IMG/VR virus record: IMGVR_UViG_3300033148_004824
Span: 1 to 39,014 of that record
Direction: 5' to 3' (one strand)
Source of the DNA: a virus
Length of the DNA stretch: 39,014 nucleotides
This document shows, piece by piece, positions 23,664 to 31,153 of the stretch. Every line of letters starts with the position of its first letter. The first letter of the stretch is position 1. A program made the position numbers and the translations under genes. Below the pieces are notes generated by a model. The model was not told the origin of the DNA. It made no database searches and was given only the letters and a program-made list of their open reading frames with translations.

Positions 23664-26068
23664 GGGTGAAAACGAAAGAGAATATTGGGCTTGTAATTAT
23701 CGGCCTGTTTGTCTTGCTGGGTTTTTTATTGGCGTTTACCTGCGGAACGGCGAAGGCGGGGATATACAATAATAGCGGGACAACGGCAGAAGACAGCATC
23801 TGTGTCACCTTCTTCTTCGCGGACACGTTGGCTAACCCGGTTGTTGCGGCCAGCGGCGACTCGGCGTGGTTGATTACGTGGTATCCGGGGGGCGAGAAGG
23901 CCTATCGCGATTCTGCGCGGATAATCAGCGATTCGCGAATTTCCGTGGAAAACGTTGATGTATTAACTCGCTCAATGGCGTTTTACAGTTTCCAGATTGC
24001 AGTCGCCACAATCGACGGTGGGGGGCAGGAAGGCACATATAAATATAATTTCATCGCCCACGATTCATCTCTCGGCCTGACTGTGGTTAAGGAGGGCGAG
24101 TTTCAGGTTTACGCCACAGCGGATTACAGCACATGGGCTGATCGGCTCGATGAAACTATTTCCACGAGGTCGGCTATTGGGGACACGGCGGATTGGGACA
24201 TTGACGATATTGCCGCCGCGATAGATATTGACTCCCTGCTCTTGGCGGTTACAGACGCCAACAAGCTCTTGGCGGTTACAGACGCCAACAAGGCCAACTT
24301 CAAAGCAACGGGATTATACGATTCCTGTGCGGCGGCTATCCATGATTCGACCACAAGTATTGAGGAATTGGTCGATTCTATGTATGCCGCCTTAGTATAC
24401 TATAAGCTCGACCATTTAATTTTTGCCGCCGAATCAGACGACCCCGCAGACAATTCAATTATTGCCAAGATGGCGGCATCAGACGGCGACTGGAGTGGGT
24501 TCAGCGCGGCTTCCGATGCGTTGGAGGCGTTGCGCGATCGGGGCGATGCGGCGTGGACAACCGGCGCGGGTGATACGGCGGATTCGCGGGCGATGATGGT
24601 TGATTTACTGTTCGCCGACTCCAGTATTGCGCGGGACGGCACCAAGGCCGATTACCAAAGTTCGGGTGGAGACACGGCGCAAATTAGAGCGATGATGGTT
24701 GACCTCATATACGCCGATTCAAATACGGCGCGGAATAGTACGGCGGCGGATTATAAGGCCGCCGGATTTTCAACCTACGACCCCTCTACCGATTCTGTCA
24801 TTGTGGACGGTTCGGCATTTGCTAACCTGATCGGGGCAATTAATCATTTAGTGCTTGCAACCGGTACCATAACCAGCGATGAGTTGGCCACCACAGCGGT
24901 CAATAAAATACTGGCCGGAATATTCACCTACGACATGAGCGCGGCTTTTACCGACGGCACGTTTGCCGACATGATCCAGAGCGACTCGATAATGATCGGG
25001 GACGTTATAGACAAGCTGCAAGCCCTGGGATTAAAAGATTCCGTAATTGCCGGTGTTCTGTCTGAGTTTGCATTCACGGGCAACTACGTGCAATCAATTC
25101 CGGAGGCGGTCGGCGATACGATGGCGCAGGATTTGTTCAATGCCGACACTGCCTCATACACTCACGCCGACGGCACGTATGGGCGGCCGGTAATCGACGG
25201 CGGAACTGGCGGGTCCTGTAATTGGGGCGATACCCTTCGGGCGATTTATACGGCGTACTTCGATACAGCGCAGTCTTACGCGCCGGATTCGGCGGGGAAT
25301 ATTTTCGAACGGTTGACCTGGTTGGCTCAGAACGGCGTCGCGAGTTCCGATACAACGGCAATCAAAACCATGATCGATTCGTTGTTGCGCGTCACCCTGA
25401 ACGTCGCCCGGGATGAGACGAAAACCGATTATCAGAGTACAACCGGCGACGGCGCAATCCCCACGATTTTTTACGCCTACAATTCAGCCGACACGACCGC
25501 AATCGAGGACGTCGATATAACTGTCCGGTTGACCGACGGGAAGACGCCGAAACATACCGATAAAACCGTGGGCGACGGGTACTGTCGAATGACATTGTCT
25601 CCGGGTGAACGATGGATTTACGCCGAACATAATAATTACGTTTTCGATACCCCGGCCTGTACGTTGTCGGTTCCGGAATCCGATTCCCTGGTCGATACTC
25701 TCTGGGCGACGGCGTTCGACCCAGGTACACCGGCGGATCCCGATAAGATCAGGATTTACGGTTGGCTGAAGGATGCGCAGGGCAACGCGGACTCCGGTGC
25801 CACGATCATACTCACGCTGGATTACGATCCGGCGTCGCGCGATACCATACCGCAAGCGGGCACGGTTACAATTTATAAGACCAGCGAGACCACGACAACG
25901 GATGCCGACGGGTATTGGTATCTTGACGTATACCCCTGCGATTCGATTGTGCCGTACTGCTGGTATTTCTACCGGGCGCGGGATTCGGCAACGGGTAGAG
26001 CGGTCGCGGGCCACGAGAAACGGATTAGGCCGACAGGAACAACGGCAACGAACATTATCGGCTTGTAA
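23660..26068 (+). CDS. Exported fibre-like repeat protein
   Basis: This 802-residue Asp/Ala/Thr-rich protein begins with a hydrophobic signal (LVIIGLFVLLGFLLAFTCG, cleavage after GTAKA) and an N-terminal beta domain. A long helical repeat region follows, with related modules of the form AMMVDLLFADSSIARDGTKA, AMMVDLIYADSNTARNSTAA and TMIDSLLRVTLNVARDETKT, each ending with DYQS or DYKA. The C-terminus has two beta-sandwich domains (about 610-690 and 705-802; DADGYWYLDVYP), like carboxypeptidase-regulatory or Cna-B folds. The shape suggests a tail or surface fibre. As with its neighbours, a signal peptide is unexpected for cytoplasmic virion assembly. Confidence 0.7.
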   Translation: MRVKTKENIGLVIIGLFVLLGFLLAFTCGTAKAGIYNNSGTTAEDSICVTFFFADTLANPVVAASGDSAWLITWYPGGEKAYRDSARIISDSRISVENVDVLTRSMAFYSFQIAVATIDGGGQEGTYKYNFIAHDSSLGLTVVKEGEFQVYATADYSTWADRLDETISTRSAIGDTADWDIDDIAAAIDIDSLLLAVTDANKLLAVTDANKANFKATGLYDSCAAAIHDSTTSIEELVDSMYAALVYYKLDHLIFAAESDDPADNSIIAKMAASDGDWSGFSAASDALEALRDRGDAAWTTGAGDTADSRAMMVDLLFADSSIARDGTKADYQSSGGDTAQIRAMMVDLIYADSNTARNSTAADYKAAGFSTYDPSTDSVIVDGSAFANLIGAINHLVLATGTITSDELATTAVNKILAGIFTYDMSAAFTDGTFADMIQSDSIMIGDVIDKLQALGLKDSVIAGVLSEFAFTGNYVQSIPEAVGDTMAQDLFNADTASYTHADGTYGRPVIDGGTGGSCNWGDTLRAIYTAYFDTAQSYAPDSAGNIFERLTWLAQNGVASSDTTAIKTMIDSLLRVTLNVARDETKTDYQSTTGDGAIPTIFYAYNSADTTAIEDVDITVRLTDGKTPKHTDKTVGDGYCRMTLSPGERWIYAEHNNYVFDTPACTLSVPESDSLVDTLWATAFDPGTPADPDKIRIYGWLKDAQGNADSGATIILTLDYDPASRDTIPQAGTVTIYKTSETTTTDADGYWYLDVYPCDSIVPYCWYFYRARDSATGRAVAGHEKRIRPTGTTATNIIGL
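24239..24292 (+). repeat. 27-bp perfect in-frame tandem duplication
   Basis: Two identical 27-bp units (24239-24265 and 24266-24292) encode the nonapeptide LLAVTDANK twice in the fibre-like protein. Perfect identity and in-frame length point to recent slippage, which can lengthen the fibre without breaking it. Confidence 0.95.
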
Positions 26069-26084
26069 CCTATAAGGAGGAGTT

Positions 26085-26273
26085 ATGAACGAGAACGGAG
26101 AACTGAAGAGCAGGAAATTCTGGGGCTTTGCCGTCATCGTAGGCTGCGCGACTGCGGCGACAATCTTTGGAAAGGTCGCCCCGAACGATTGGATGTCGCT
26201 GGTCACGTATGTGTTCGGCATCTACGTGGCAGGCAATGTCGGCGAACACGTAGCGAAGGCATTCAAAAAATAA
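26085..26273 (+). CDS. Holin candidate
   Basis: This 62-residue protein has two hydrophobic helices (WGFAVIVGCATAATIFG and MSLVTYVFGIYVAGNVG) separated by a short polar turn with Lys, and a basic C-terminus (HVAKAFKK). Size, topology and its place directly before the endolysin gene (TAATG overlap) match a small class II-type holin. AAGGAGGAG binding site. Confidence 0.7.
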   Translation: MNENGELKSRKFWGFAVIVGCATAATIFGKVAPNDWMSLVTYVFGIYVAGNVGEHVAKAFKK

Positions 26274-26749
26274 TGAGCCTGCGGGATGAAATAGTCGGGT
26301 ACGCCGAGAGTTATCTCCACCTGCCTTACCGATGGGGCGGCGATAATCCGCTGGTCGGCTTGGATTGCAGCCAGTTTGTGATCGAGGTATTCCGGCGGTT
26401 CGGGTTTTTCGAGCCGGGCGTCGACATGGCCGCGCAGCGCCTTTGGGAATTCTGGGCGCGGTTGGCGGTTCCGGTCCCGATTCGCGCCGGCGTCGCGTTC
26501 TGGAAGAACAGTATCGGCCGGGTATGCCATACCGGGATTATCAAGGGCGAGACGTTCCAGCGGTTCGAAAGCGGCGGATACCGGGCCGACGTGACGGTGA
26601 TTGAGGCAACGGGCGGGCAAGACATAACCACCCGGGTAGCGGCGGAGAAAGCCCGGGCAATGGTGGTGGAGCGGTCTCTCGGTTATGACCGAGGGGTAAT
26701 TCTGGCGGGGTACGTCGACCCGCTTTTGGTGGAAAGGTACGGGTTATGA
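26273..26749 (+). CDS. NlpC/P60 endolysin
   Basis: This 158-residue cell-wall peptidase of the NlpC/P60 family has the signature YRWGGDNPLVGLDCSQFV, with nucleophile Cys32, then CHTGII with His86 and a likely third polar residue at Glu111 (VIEATG). Such enzymes cut stem peptides of peptidoglycan, mainly gamma-D-Glu-diaminopimelate bonds. It has no binding domain and no signal peptide, so it needs the holin to reach the wall. The start is ATG 26273, one base overlapping the holin stop; the upstream extension of the frame is a shadow. Confidence 0.88.
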   Translation: MSLRDEIVGYAESYLHLPYRWGGDNPLVGLDCSQFVIEVFRRFGFFEPGVDMAAQRLWEFWARLAVPVPIRAGVAFWKNSIGRVCHTGIIKGETFQRFESGGYRADVTVIEATGGQDITTRVAAEKARAMVVERSLGYDRGVILAGYVDPLLVERYGL

Positions 26750-27312
26750 AAAAACTCATTATCATTATCGCGGTGCTCATACTGGCCGTCCCGGCGATGG
26801 CGCAGGACAGCCTAAAAACGTCTTCGGTTGGCGGCTACGGCATGGCCTATGGGATTAAGGGCGAAGCATCTCGCGGCGCCATGTTTGCGCATGGATTTGT
26901 CGGGACGCGCGTGCTGTCCTATAAGACCGGCGATTTCTATGTTGTGTATCAGCGCGCCGATGTTATTGAGGCGCAAGACGCGCTCATCAGCGGCAACGGC
27001 GGGATGCTTCTATATGGGCAACCGCTCAAGTACGATAATTCGTGGCGTCTATGGATCGACGCCGGCGTATTGTTCGACTTCGCCAGAGATGCGGACGGAT
27101 CGCGCGTACCGGCCGCCACCCTGGGCTGCGGGCTGACGTGGACCTGCACTAACGACCTCGGCTTGGCCGCCTTTTTGAAATGGTGGGACTTCGGCGCAGA
27201 CTTCAATTCGATGCTTTACGGAGCCGTGTACATTAAAGACCCGGCTAGATTAGCCAAGCCAGTCGTCGGGATTGTGAAAAGCGGTATGGGTTGGATATAC
27301 GACAAATTGTAA
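26746..27312 (+). CDS. Exported outer-membrane-like protein
   Basis: This 188-residue protein has a clean signal peptide (MKKLIIIIAVLILAVPAMA, cleaved before QDS) followed by alternating-hydrophobicity strands (GAMFAHGFVGTRVLSYKTGD, FYVVYQRADVIEAQ, WRLWIDAGVLFDFARD, AATLGCGLTWTCTNDLGLAA) typical of a small beta-barrel. It overlaps the endolysin by 4 bases. Candidate roles are disrupting the outer membrane at lysis (spanin substitute) or altering receptors. No family recognised. Confidence 0.6.
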   Translation: MKKLIIIIAVLILAVPAMAQDSLKTSSVGGYGMAYGIKGEASRGAMFAHGFVGTRVLSYKTGDFYVVYQRADVIEAQDALISGNGGMLLYGQPLKYDNSWRLWIDAGVLFDFARDADGSRVPAATLGCGLTWTCTNDLGLAAFLKWWDFGADFNSMLYGAVYIKDPARLAKPVVGIVKSGMGWIYDKL

Positions 27313-27335
27313 CTCCATTTTGGGGGAAATCGCCA

Positions 27336-28010
27336 ATGTATTACGATGACCGCCTTATGCCGTTTCCTCCGGCCGGCGAGACAAGCCTGCGGAAGCTCCT
27401 GCATCCGGGCGATTCGGCCTTGACGTATGGCCATGTTAGGTTGCCGCATGATCTATGGCCCCCATGGGAGGCATTCGGCAAGGCGGTTATCTACCAGGCG
27501 ATCCGCGATGTCCAGCGGTCGGCAAAAACAAAAAGTGGGAAGCGGCTCTATTGGTCGCCTCTCGGCTGGCGAGCTACGCATGTCCGCAAATGCCTCCACG
27601 ATCCGAGGCAGAATCTACTTTGGGAGGTTACTCATCCTCGGGCGCGATGGGCGGGCGTCGATGCGTTGTATGGCAAAGAGGTCACTATTTGCCGGCCGCT
27701 ATGCGAGTTGGACCTTGGAGCCATGCGAGTAGAGGCCACGCGGATTTGCGAGGATGGCTTTGAGTCGGTTTATGACGGCCTTGAGCTTGGATCGTTTCTG
27801 CTGTCAAGCCTATTGGGGAGTCATCGTAAGCGGATATTACGATTCGACCGCGGGAAGCGGTATGTGTGCTCTACCGGTGCGGCGTGGATTGATGTCGTCG
27901 GCGGAAAAAAATTCCCCGATCCGTTCGAGTGGCAGGACATTCCGCCGGCGTATCTGGCTTGCCGCCCAGACGAGTATGCGATTTACCACGTCGCAAAAGC
28001 GACACCGTAG
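27336..28010 (+). CDS. Possible permuted NlpC/P60 (YiiX-like) cysteine hydrolase
   Basis: This 224-residue protein starts at ATG 27336 after GGGGGAAA. The order of polar residues fits the permuted papain-like YiiX/YebB group: a histidine (LGWRATHVRKCLHDP), an acidic WEVTHP strand, a long insertion, then a cysteine in YVCSTGAAWIDVVG. In that group His comes first and Cys last. No signal peptide. As the last late gene before the terminator it may assist lysis or act on lipids or peptides. The call is tentative. Confidence 0.5.
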   Translation: MYYDDRLMPFPPAGETSLRKLLHPGDSALTYGHVRLPHDLWPPWEAFGKAVIYQAIRDVQRSAKTKSGKRLYWSPLGWRATHVRKCLHDPRQNLLWEVTHPRARWAGVDALYGKEVTICRPLCELDLGAMRVEATRICEDGFESVYDGLELGSFLLSSLLGSHRKRILRFDRGKRYVCSTGAAWIDVVGGKKFPDPFEWQDIPPAYLACRPDEYAIYHVAKATP

Positions 28011-28032
28011 ATACTCCATCCCTCCAATGGAT

Positions 28033-28080
28033 AACCCCCGGCGCGCAACCAGGCCCAAACCTCAGCGCCGGGGGTTTTTG
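28033..28080 (+). terminator. Strong terminator ending the late block
   Basis: A 12-bp perfect stem (AACCCCCGGCGC with GCGCCGGGGGTT) and a 20-base loop are followed by TTTTT, right after the last rightward late gene and facing the convergent leftward operon. On the other strand the tail is not T-rich, so it mainly stops rightward transcription. Confidence 0.92.
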
Positions 28081-28083
28081 TTA

Positions 28084-28242
28084 TCACTTTTTGTTCGCGT
28101 ACCACTGCGTTATAATCCACTCAGCCTGCCGCGAGATGGCGCGGAGGTTTTTCTTGGCGTCGGCCCGGAGGCGCTCGTACACCTCCGGGGATACGCGGGC
28201 GTAGAACTGGCCCGGCTTTTTGGGTGTGTGCTTATTGAGCAT
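28084..28242 (-). CDS. Small ribbon-helix-helix (Arc-like) protein
   Basis: This 52-residue protein on the minus strand starts at ATG 28242 with GGAGG six bases upstream, one base after the preceding gene's stop. An N-terminal strand (GQFYARVSPEVYERL) is followed by two helices (RADAKKNLRAISRQAEWIIT), the MetJ/Arc ribbon-helix-helix pattern used by small dimeric repressors. It is the last gene of the leftward operon and likely controls transcription, perhaps of its own operon or of late genes. It is too short for usual ORF cut-offs. Confidence 0.78.
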   Translation of the reverse strand: MLNKHTPKKPGQFYARVSPEVYERLRADAKKNLRAISRQAEWIITQWYANKK

Positions 28243-28243
28243 T

Positions 28244-28861
28244 TTATGCCTCCACAATCGTCAGAAGGTCCGGCCCGGCTTGTCCGTGCGATAGCACATT
28301 GCATGCCTTTATCCCGTCGTACCCACTCGGCTCGTCATAATACTTATCGACGTACGCCTGCGCCTCCGCGCGAGAGACAAACTCACGGGGATCATCCTCA
28401 TCGCGCACAAAATCGGCACGGGGCGCATTGATGGTGCTCGCGAAATAATTGGGGTTACACCATATCCGGCAGGGGCCGTCGTAATCGGGGCCGGCGGGGC
28501 AGAGAACGGTTTCCAGCGGGTCTAAACCCATTGACGCGAGCCAACCTGGGAGATCATCCCAGTCATCGCAATAATCGCTCCCATAAGAGAGGACGAAATC
28601 CGCGAAGTTGTAACTACTAACCGTCGTAAGTACAACCTCGCCGTTCTCGGCGCAAATGTAGAGGAATTGCCGCCCCCTGTCTATATTGCACTGCCAAATG
28701 GTGACGACATCATTGGAGGCATAATCCGATATAATGCCGGAATTACACAAGTCACCAACACTGACTTTGGATAGATCAGGCAGGGAGCTACCCGCCCGCA
28801 GGTCGTCGCCGTACAACTCGTGGGTTGCCCCGTCGATTTTGATTGTTTGGGTGGTTTCCAT
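28244..28861 (-). CDS. Hypothetical acidic protein
   Basis: This 205-residue protein starts at the ATG complementary to 28861 after GGGGAGG. It is rich in Asp and Tyr, with several Cys (CNSG, CNID, CAENG, CDDWDD, CPAG, CNPNYF) and no recognised motif. The mid-part (FADFVLSYGSDYCDDWDDLP) is highly acidic, so DNA mimicry is conceivable but unsupported. Its 3' end carries the binding site for the Arc-like gene. Confidence 0.6.
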   Translation of the reverse strand: METTQTIKIDGATHELYGDDLRAGSSLPDLSKVSVGDLCNSGIISDYASNDVVTIWQCNIDRGRQFLYICAENGEVVLTTVSSYNFADFVLSYGSDYCDDWDDLPGWLASMGLDPLETVLCPAGPDYDGPCRIWCNPNYFASTINAPRADFVRDEDDPREFVSRAEAQAYVDKYYDEPSGYDGIKACNVLSHGQAGPDLLTIVEA

Positions 28862-28872
28862 TTTGCCTCCCC

Positions 28873-29106
28873 TCATGGGTTGATCGGATTTATGTTTGAG
28901 ATCGGGCCGGACAACCGATCAAAATTTCGTAGCGCTGCTCGGACGGCAGCTTCATCATATGGGTGCCCGGATTTGCGCAGGCGTATCAATTCCCGCCGCG
29001 CGGAAATCTTTTCGGCGGTTGGGTTGTATCGCCGCCCTGATCGCCCGCAGTCTGATCCTCGCAGGCGTCTCGTGATCTCCAAGCTCCACCTGTTTGAGGT
29101 TGCCAT
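28873..29106 (-). CDS. Small basic hypothetical protein
   Basis: This 77-residue protein starts at the ATG complementary to 29106, preceded by GGGAGGTGAC, an excellent binding site. It is very basic (WSLEITRRLRGSDCGRSGRR, then SARRELIRLRKSGHPYDEA) with a helical C-terminal half. Nucleic-acid binding is plausible. The upstream extension to 29199 has no support. Confidence 0.6.
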   Translation of the reverse strand: MATSNRWSLEITRRLRGSDCGRSGRRYNPTAEKISARRELIRLRKSGHPYDEAAVRAALRNFDRLSGPISNINPINP

Positions 29107-29149
29107 GTCACCTCCCTGGTTATTGGTTTTCCGCGACCTCCGTTTATCC

Positions 29150-29431
29150 TCACACCTTTGCGGGTTTCGGCGTTGATTCGATTGCCCCCAGCGCTCCACA
29201 ATACCCCAGCGCCGTAACGATTACATTACGGCCCCTATCAACCCATGCCGTAATCCACACCTCGTCGCCGTCCATTATGCCGGTGATCTGTTTTTTTGGC
29301 CCGCAAGTTTTGGGGTCGTGGGTTGCGGCGACCTCGGTGTATTTGGCGTCTATCAATTGACCGTCCTGCATGACGACGTGATCGTCCGTTATGATCACCT
29401 CGTGGCCGTCAGCTGTGATTGTGTGTCTCAT
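29150..29431 (-). CDS. Hypothetical protein, first gene of the leftward operon
   Basis: This 93-residue protein starts at the ATG complementary to 29431 with AGGAGGGAG upstream and a promoter 30 bases further. The sequence is a small beta-rich domain (MRHTITADGHEVIITDDHVV; EVWITAWVDRGRNVIVTALG). No family recognised. Its position immediately next to attP suggests an early leftward or excision-related role. Confidence 0.6.
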   Translation of the reverse strand: MRHTITADGHEVIITDDHVVMQDGQLIDAKYTEVAATHDPKTCGPKKQITGIMDGDEVWITAWVDRGRNVIVTALGYCGALGAIESTPKPAKV

Positions 29432-29460
29432 ATCTCCCTCCTGTTTGATTGCCTACATTA

Positions 29461-29489
29461 TATATACGCAAGCAATCGCAAAAAGTCAA
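29461..29489 (-). promoter_or_regulatory. Sigma-70-type promoter of the leftward operon
   Basis: Read on the minus strand, TTGACT (complement of 29484-29489) and TATATA (complement of 29461-29466) are separated by 17 bases. This is near consensus and points at the gene starting at 29431. Flanking repeats (ATCGCAAAAA and ATTGCAAAAA) could be operator elements. Confidence 0.75.
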
Positions 29490-29527
29490 GTAAAAAATGC
29501 AGATTATTGCAAAAAATATAGGGTCCG

Positions 29528-29546
29528 TTCTAACATAATTCTAACA
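29528..29546. repeat. Two TTCTAACA direct repeats (possible arm sites)
   Basis: TTCTAACA occurs at 29528-29535 and 29539-29546, an 11-bp spacing, flanked by GGGTC and GACCC that could pair. In the integrase attachment region such short direct repeats are typical of arm-type integrase or Xis binding sites. Binding is inferred only. Confidence 0.4.
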
Positions 29547-29660
29547 GACCCAAAGGTGGTATCAGCTAAAGTGTTGCGATATGGGTGGTTGTGGATTTCC
29601 CGCAAATCGTTGGAGTATAGGGGATAATCGCCATAAGTTATTGACAGTCAATAGGGTTAT

Positions 29661-29700
29661 GCGGTGTAAGTCGGGAGGTTCGAATCCTCCCCTCTCCATT
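29661..29700 (+). other. attP core: 3' end of a tRNA gene
   Basis: Bases 29674-29690 form a perfect T-arm (GGAGG, loop TTCGAAT, CCTCC), followed by a seven-base acceptor strand CCTCTCC and discriminator A (29698). No matching acceptor 5' strand or anticodon arm precedes it, so this is a tRNA 3' fragment. It lies 54 bases from the integrase stop. This is the standard attP design that restores the host tRNA after integration. The tRNA identity is not clear from this half. An inverted repeat ATTGAC/GTCAAT (29640-29652) lies just upstream. Confidence 0.85.
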
Positions 29701-29753
29701 CTTAACCCCTTAAAATTCAACGCGTTGCGGAGGCCGGGAAAGTCGCTCTAACG

Positions 29754-30857
29754 TTAGAGTGCGGAAAAATAGTCGTCAAGCCGCTTGATGCCGTCCTGGT
29801 GGTCGCGGCGCGCCATGTGGACGTACTGCATCGTGGTCTCGATCCTCGTGTGCCCCATCAGGTCTTTGACCGCGGGTAGCGGCGTGCCCTGGGAAACGAG
29901 CGTTGTCCCGAAAGTATGCCGCAGAGTGTGGACATTTAGCTTTTCGTTGGGCGTCCGGGCCTTGATTCCGTGCCGAGCGTAGAGGTGGACAATTCGCTGG
30001 TACCAGGCGTTCGGCGTCCGGGCGGGTTGATCGTTGCCGTTGTCGAATATGAAGCGGCCACGCGGGCGGAGCGCTTTCAGTGGCGCTTTCAATCGCTTGG
30101 CCATCGGAATCGACCGCTTGGACGCCTCAGTTTTCAGCCGATGCCCAATATCCGGGTGCGCCCGAACGTGGATGTATTTACCATCGACGTCGGCCCGGGC
30201 GAGATACGCCGCCTCGGATCCCCGTAGGCCGGCAAATATACAAAGCATTGCAAACTCGCGATCGGGCGTCGGGAATTTAGAGAGGACAATGCGGACCTCC
30301 TTGTCGGTCAAGCAGCGCGGTTCACCCCGGTCATCGTTTCGAAACCGGGTCATTTTCGCGAGCGGGTTTTGCGGCAGCTTGCGGACCTGCGCTGCCCGGG
30401 AAGTGATTGCCCGAAGAAGTTCGGCATATCGAATAGCCGTCGTGGTGCTGTTGCCGATGGCGACCCGGGCGCGGTATACATCCTCGGCGGTCTCCATGGT
30501 GATTTCATCGAGCCGGGATATTCCCCGGGCAGTCAGCCATTTGGCCAGCCAGGCGCATTTGGCGACGTTACGCTTGTGATTCTCAGGGGAGTGCCGGATT
30601 TGGCTGTACCGCTCGTACTCGCGGATAAATGATATCAGACCAGGGCCACCTGAACAAACGTTCAGTTGTCCGCATCCACGCTTCCGCCAATGACGAAACC
30701 AGACTTCAGCCTCCTTTTTTGTAGTGATGTAACCGTCCTGGCCAGTGATTGAGTTGCGGTACCGTGAGAGCGAGAGCCACTTCTGCCGCCCGTTCTGGCG
30801 GGAGACAATGTAGGGGTACGTCCCGCCAGCGCTTTCTCTCCACTGCAATGAGGCCAT
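29754..30857 (-). CDS. int: Tyrosine integrase
   Basis: This 367-residue site-specific recombinase has an N-terminal arm-binding-like region (YPYIVSRQNGRQKWLSLSRY), a core-binding helical domain (about 70-165), and a catalytic domain with Arg212 (AGLRGSEAAYL), Lys242, His310-x-x-Arg313 (VHTLRHTF), His336 (GHTRIETTMQY) and nucleophile Tyr345. It joins attP to a host tRNA gene and, with an excision factor, reverses this. The gene lies next to the tRNA-like attP. It is the last gene of the leftward lysogeny run, so basal expression could come from the repressor promoter. Start at the complement of 30857. Confidence 0.93.
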   Translation of the reverse strand: MASLQWRESAGGTYPYIVSRQNGRQKWLSLSRYRNSITGQDGYITTKKEAEVWFRHWRKRGCGQLNVCSGGPGLISFIREYERYSQIRHSPENHKRNVAKCAWLAKWLTARGISRLDEITMETAEDVYRARVAIGNSTTTAIRYAELLRAITSRAAQVRKLPQNPLAKMTRFRNDDRGEPRCLTDKEVRIVLSKFPTPDREFAMLCIFAGLRGSEAAYLARADVDGKYIHVRAHPDIGHRLKTEASKRSIPMAKRLKAPLKALRPRGRFIFDNGNDQPARTPNAWYQRIVHLYARHGIKARTPNEKLNVHTLRHTFGTTLVSQGTPLPAVKDLMGHTRIETTMQYVHMARRDHQDGIKRLDDYFSAL

Positions 30858-30870
30858 GATATAAGCTACA

Positions 30871-31137
30871 TTATGACCGGGTGATGATGACGATCACGAT
30901 TCCGGCAATGATTATAATGGCGATCGTGAGTCCAAGCGGGAACGGCTTGATCGTATTTTCAGTTGATTCGGGAGCGTCGCTGGTCGCACCAGCGGCGTCG
31001 ATGTCAGGGTCAGGGTCAGGGTCAGTATCGGTATCGGTATCGGTCAGCGCGTCTTTGATTTGCCCGAGTCGCACCATGACTACGATCATCCAAATAATCG
31101 CAAACACACCGAAGCAGAAAGTAATCAACTCTGACAT
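30871..31137 (-). CDS. Two-TM protein with an acidic repeat linker
   Basis: This 88-residue protein has TM helices at about 3-24 (LITFCFGVFAIIWMIVVMV) and 69-87 (LGLTIAIIIIAGIVIVIIT), joined by a linker with Asp repeats (TDTDTDTDPDPDPD) encoded by in-frame hexanucleotide repeats (about 31004-31045). Both termini would face the same side. The start uses GGAGGTG at 8 bases. Lying between repressor and integrase and read with them, it is a likely lysogeny-expressed gene, perhaps for superinfection exclusion. No family recognised. Confidence 0.65.
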   Translation of the reverse strand: MSELITFCFGVFAIIWMIVVMVRLGQIKDALTDTDTDTDPDPDPDIDAAGATSDAPESTENTIKPFPLGLTIAIIIIAGIVIVIITRS

Positions 31138-31153
31138 CTCATATCACCTCCAA

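Larger units (their letters stand above)
29432..29753. other. Attachment and control region without genes
   Basis: This 322-bp stretch has no convincing ORF. It holds the leftward promoter, the TTCTAACA repeats, an ATTGAC/GTCAAT inverted repeat, the tRNA 3' fragment and, overlapping the integrase stop, the perfect palindrome CTCTAACGTTAGAG (29746-29759). It is the likely attP with its protein-binding sites. Confidence 0.75.

Noticed and set aside
25484-26221. Long minus-strand frame opposite the fibre-like gene
   Set aside because: Arg/Pro-biased shadow translation of the GC-rich coding strand, with no binding site and a real gene on the opposite strand.
29641-29669. Rightward promoter TTGACA-17-GTGTAA
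   Set aside because: The -10 is poor and there is no rightward gene downstream. The TTGACA belongs to the ATTGAC/GTCAAT inverted repeat.
29661-29700. A functional tRNA gene
   Set aside because: Only the T-arm and acceptor 3' strand are present; no 5' acceptor strand, D-arm or anticodon arm fits upstream.
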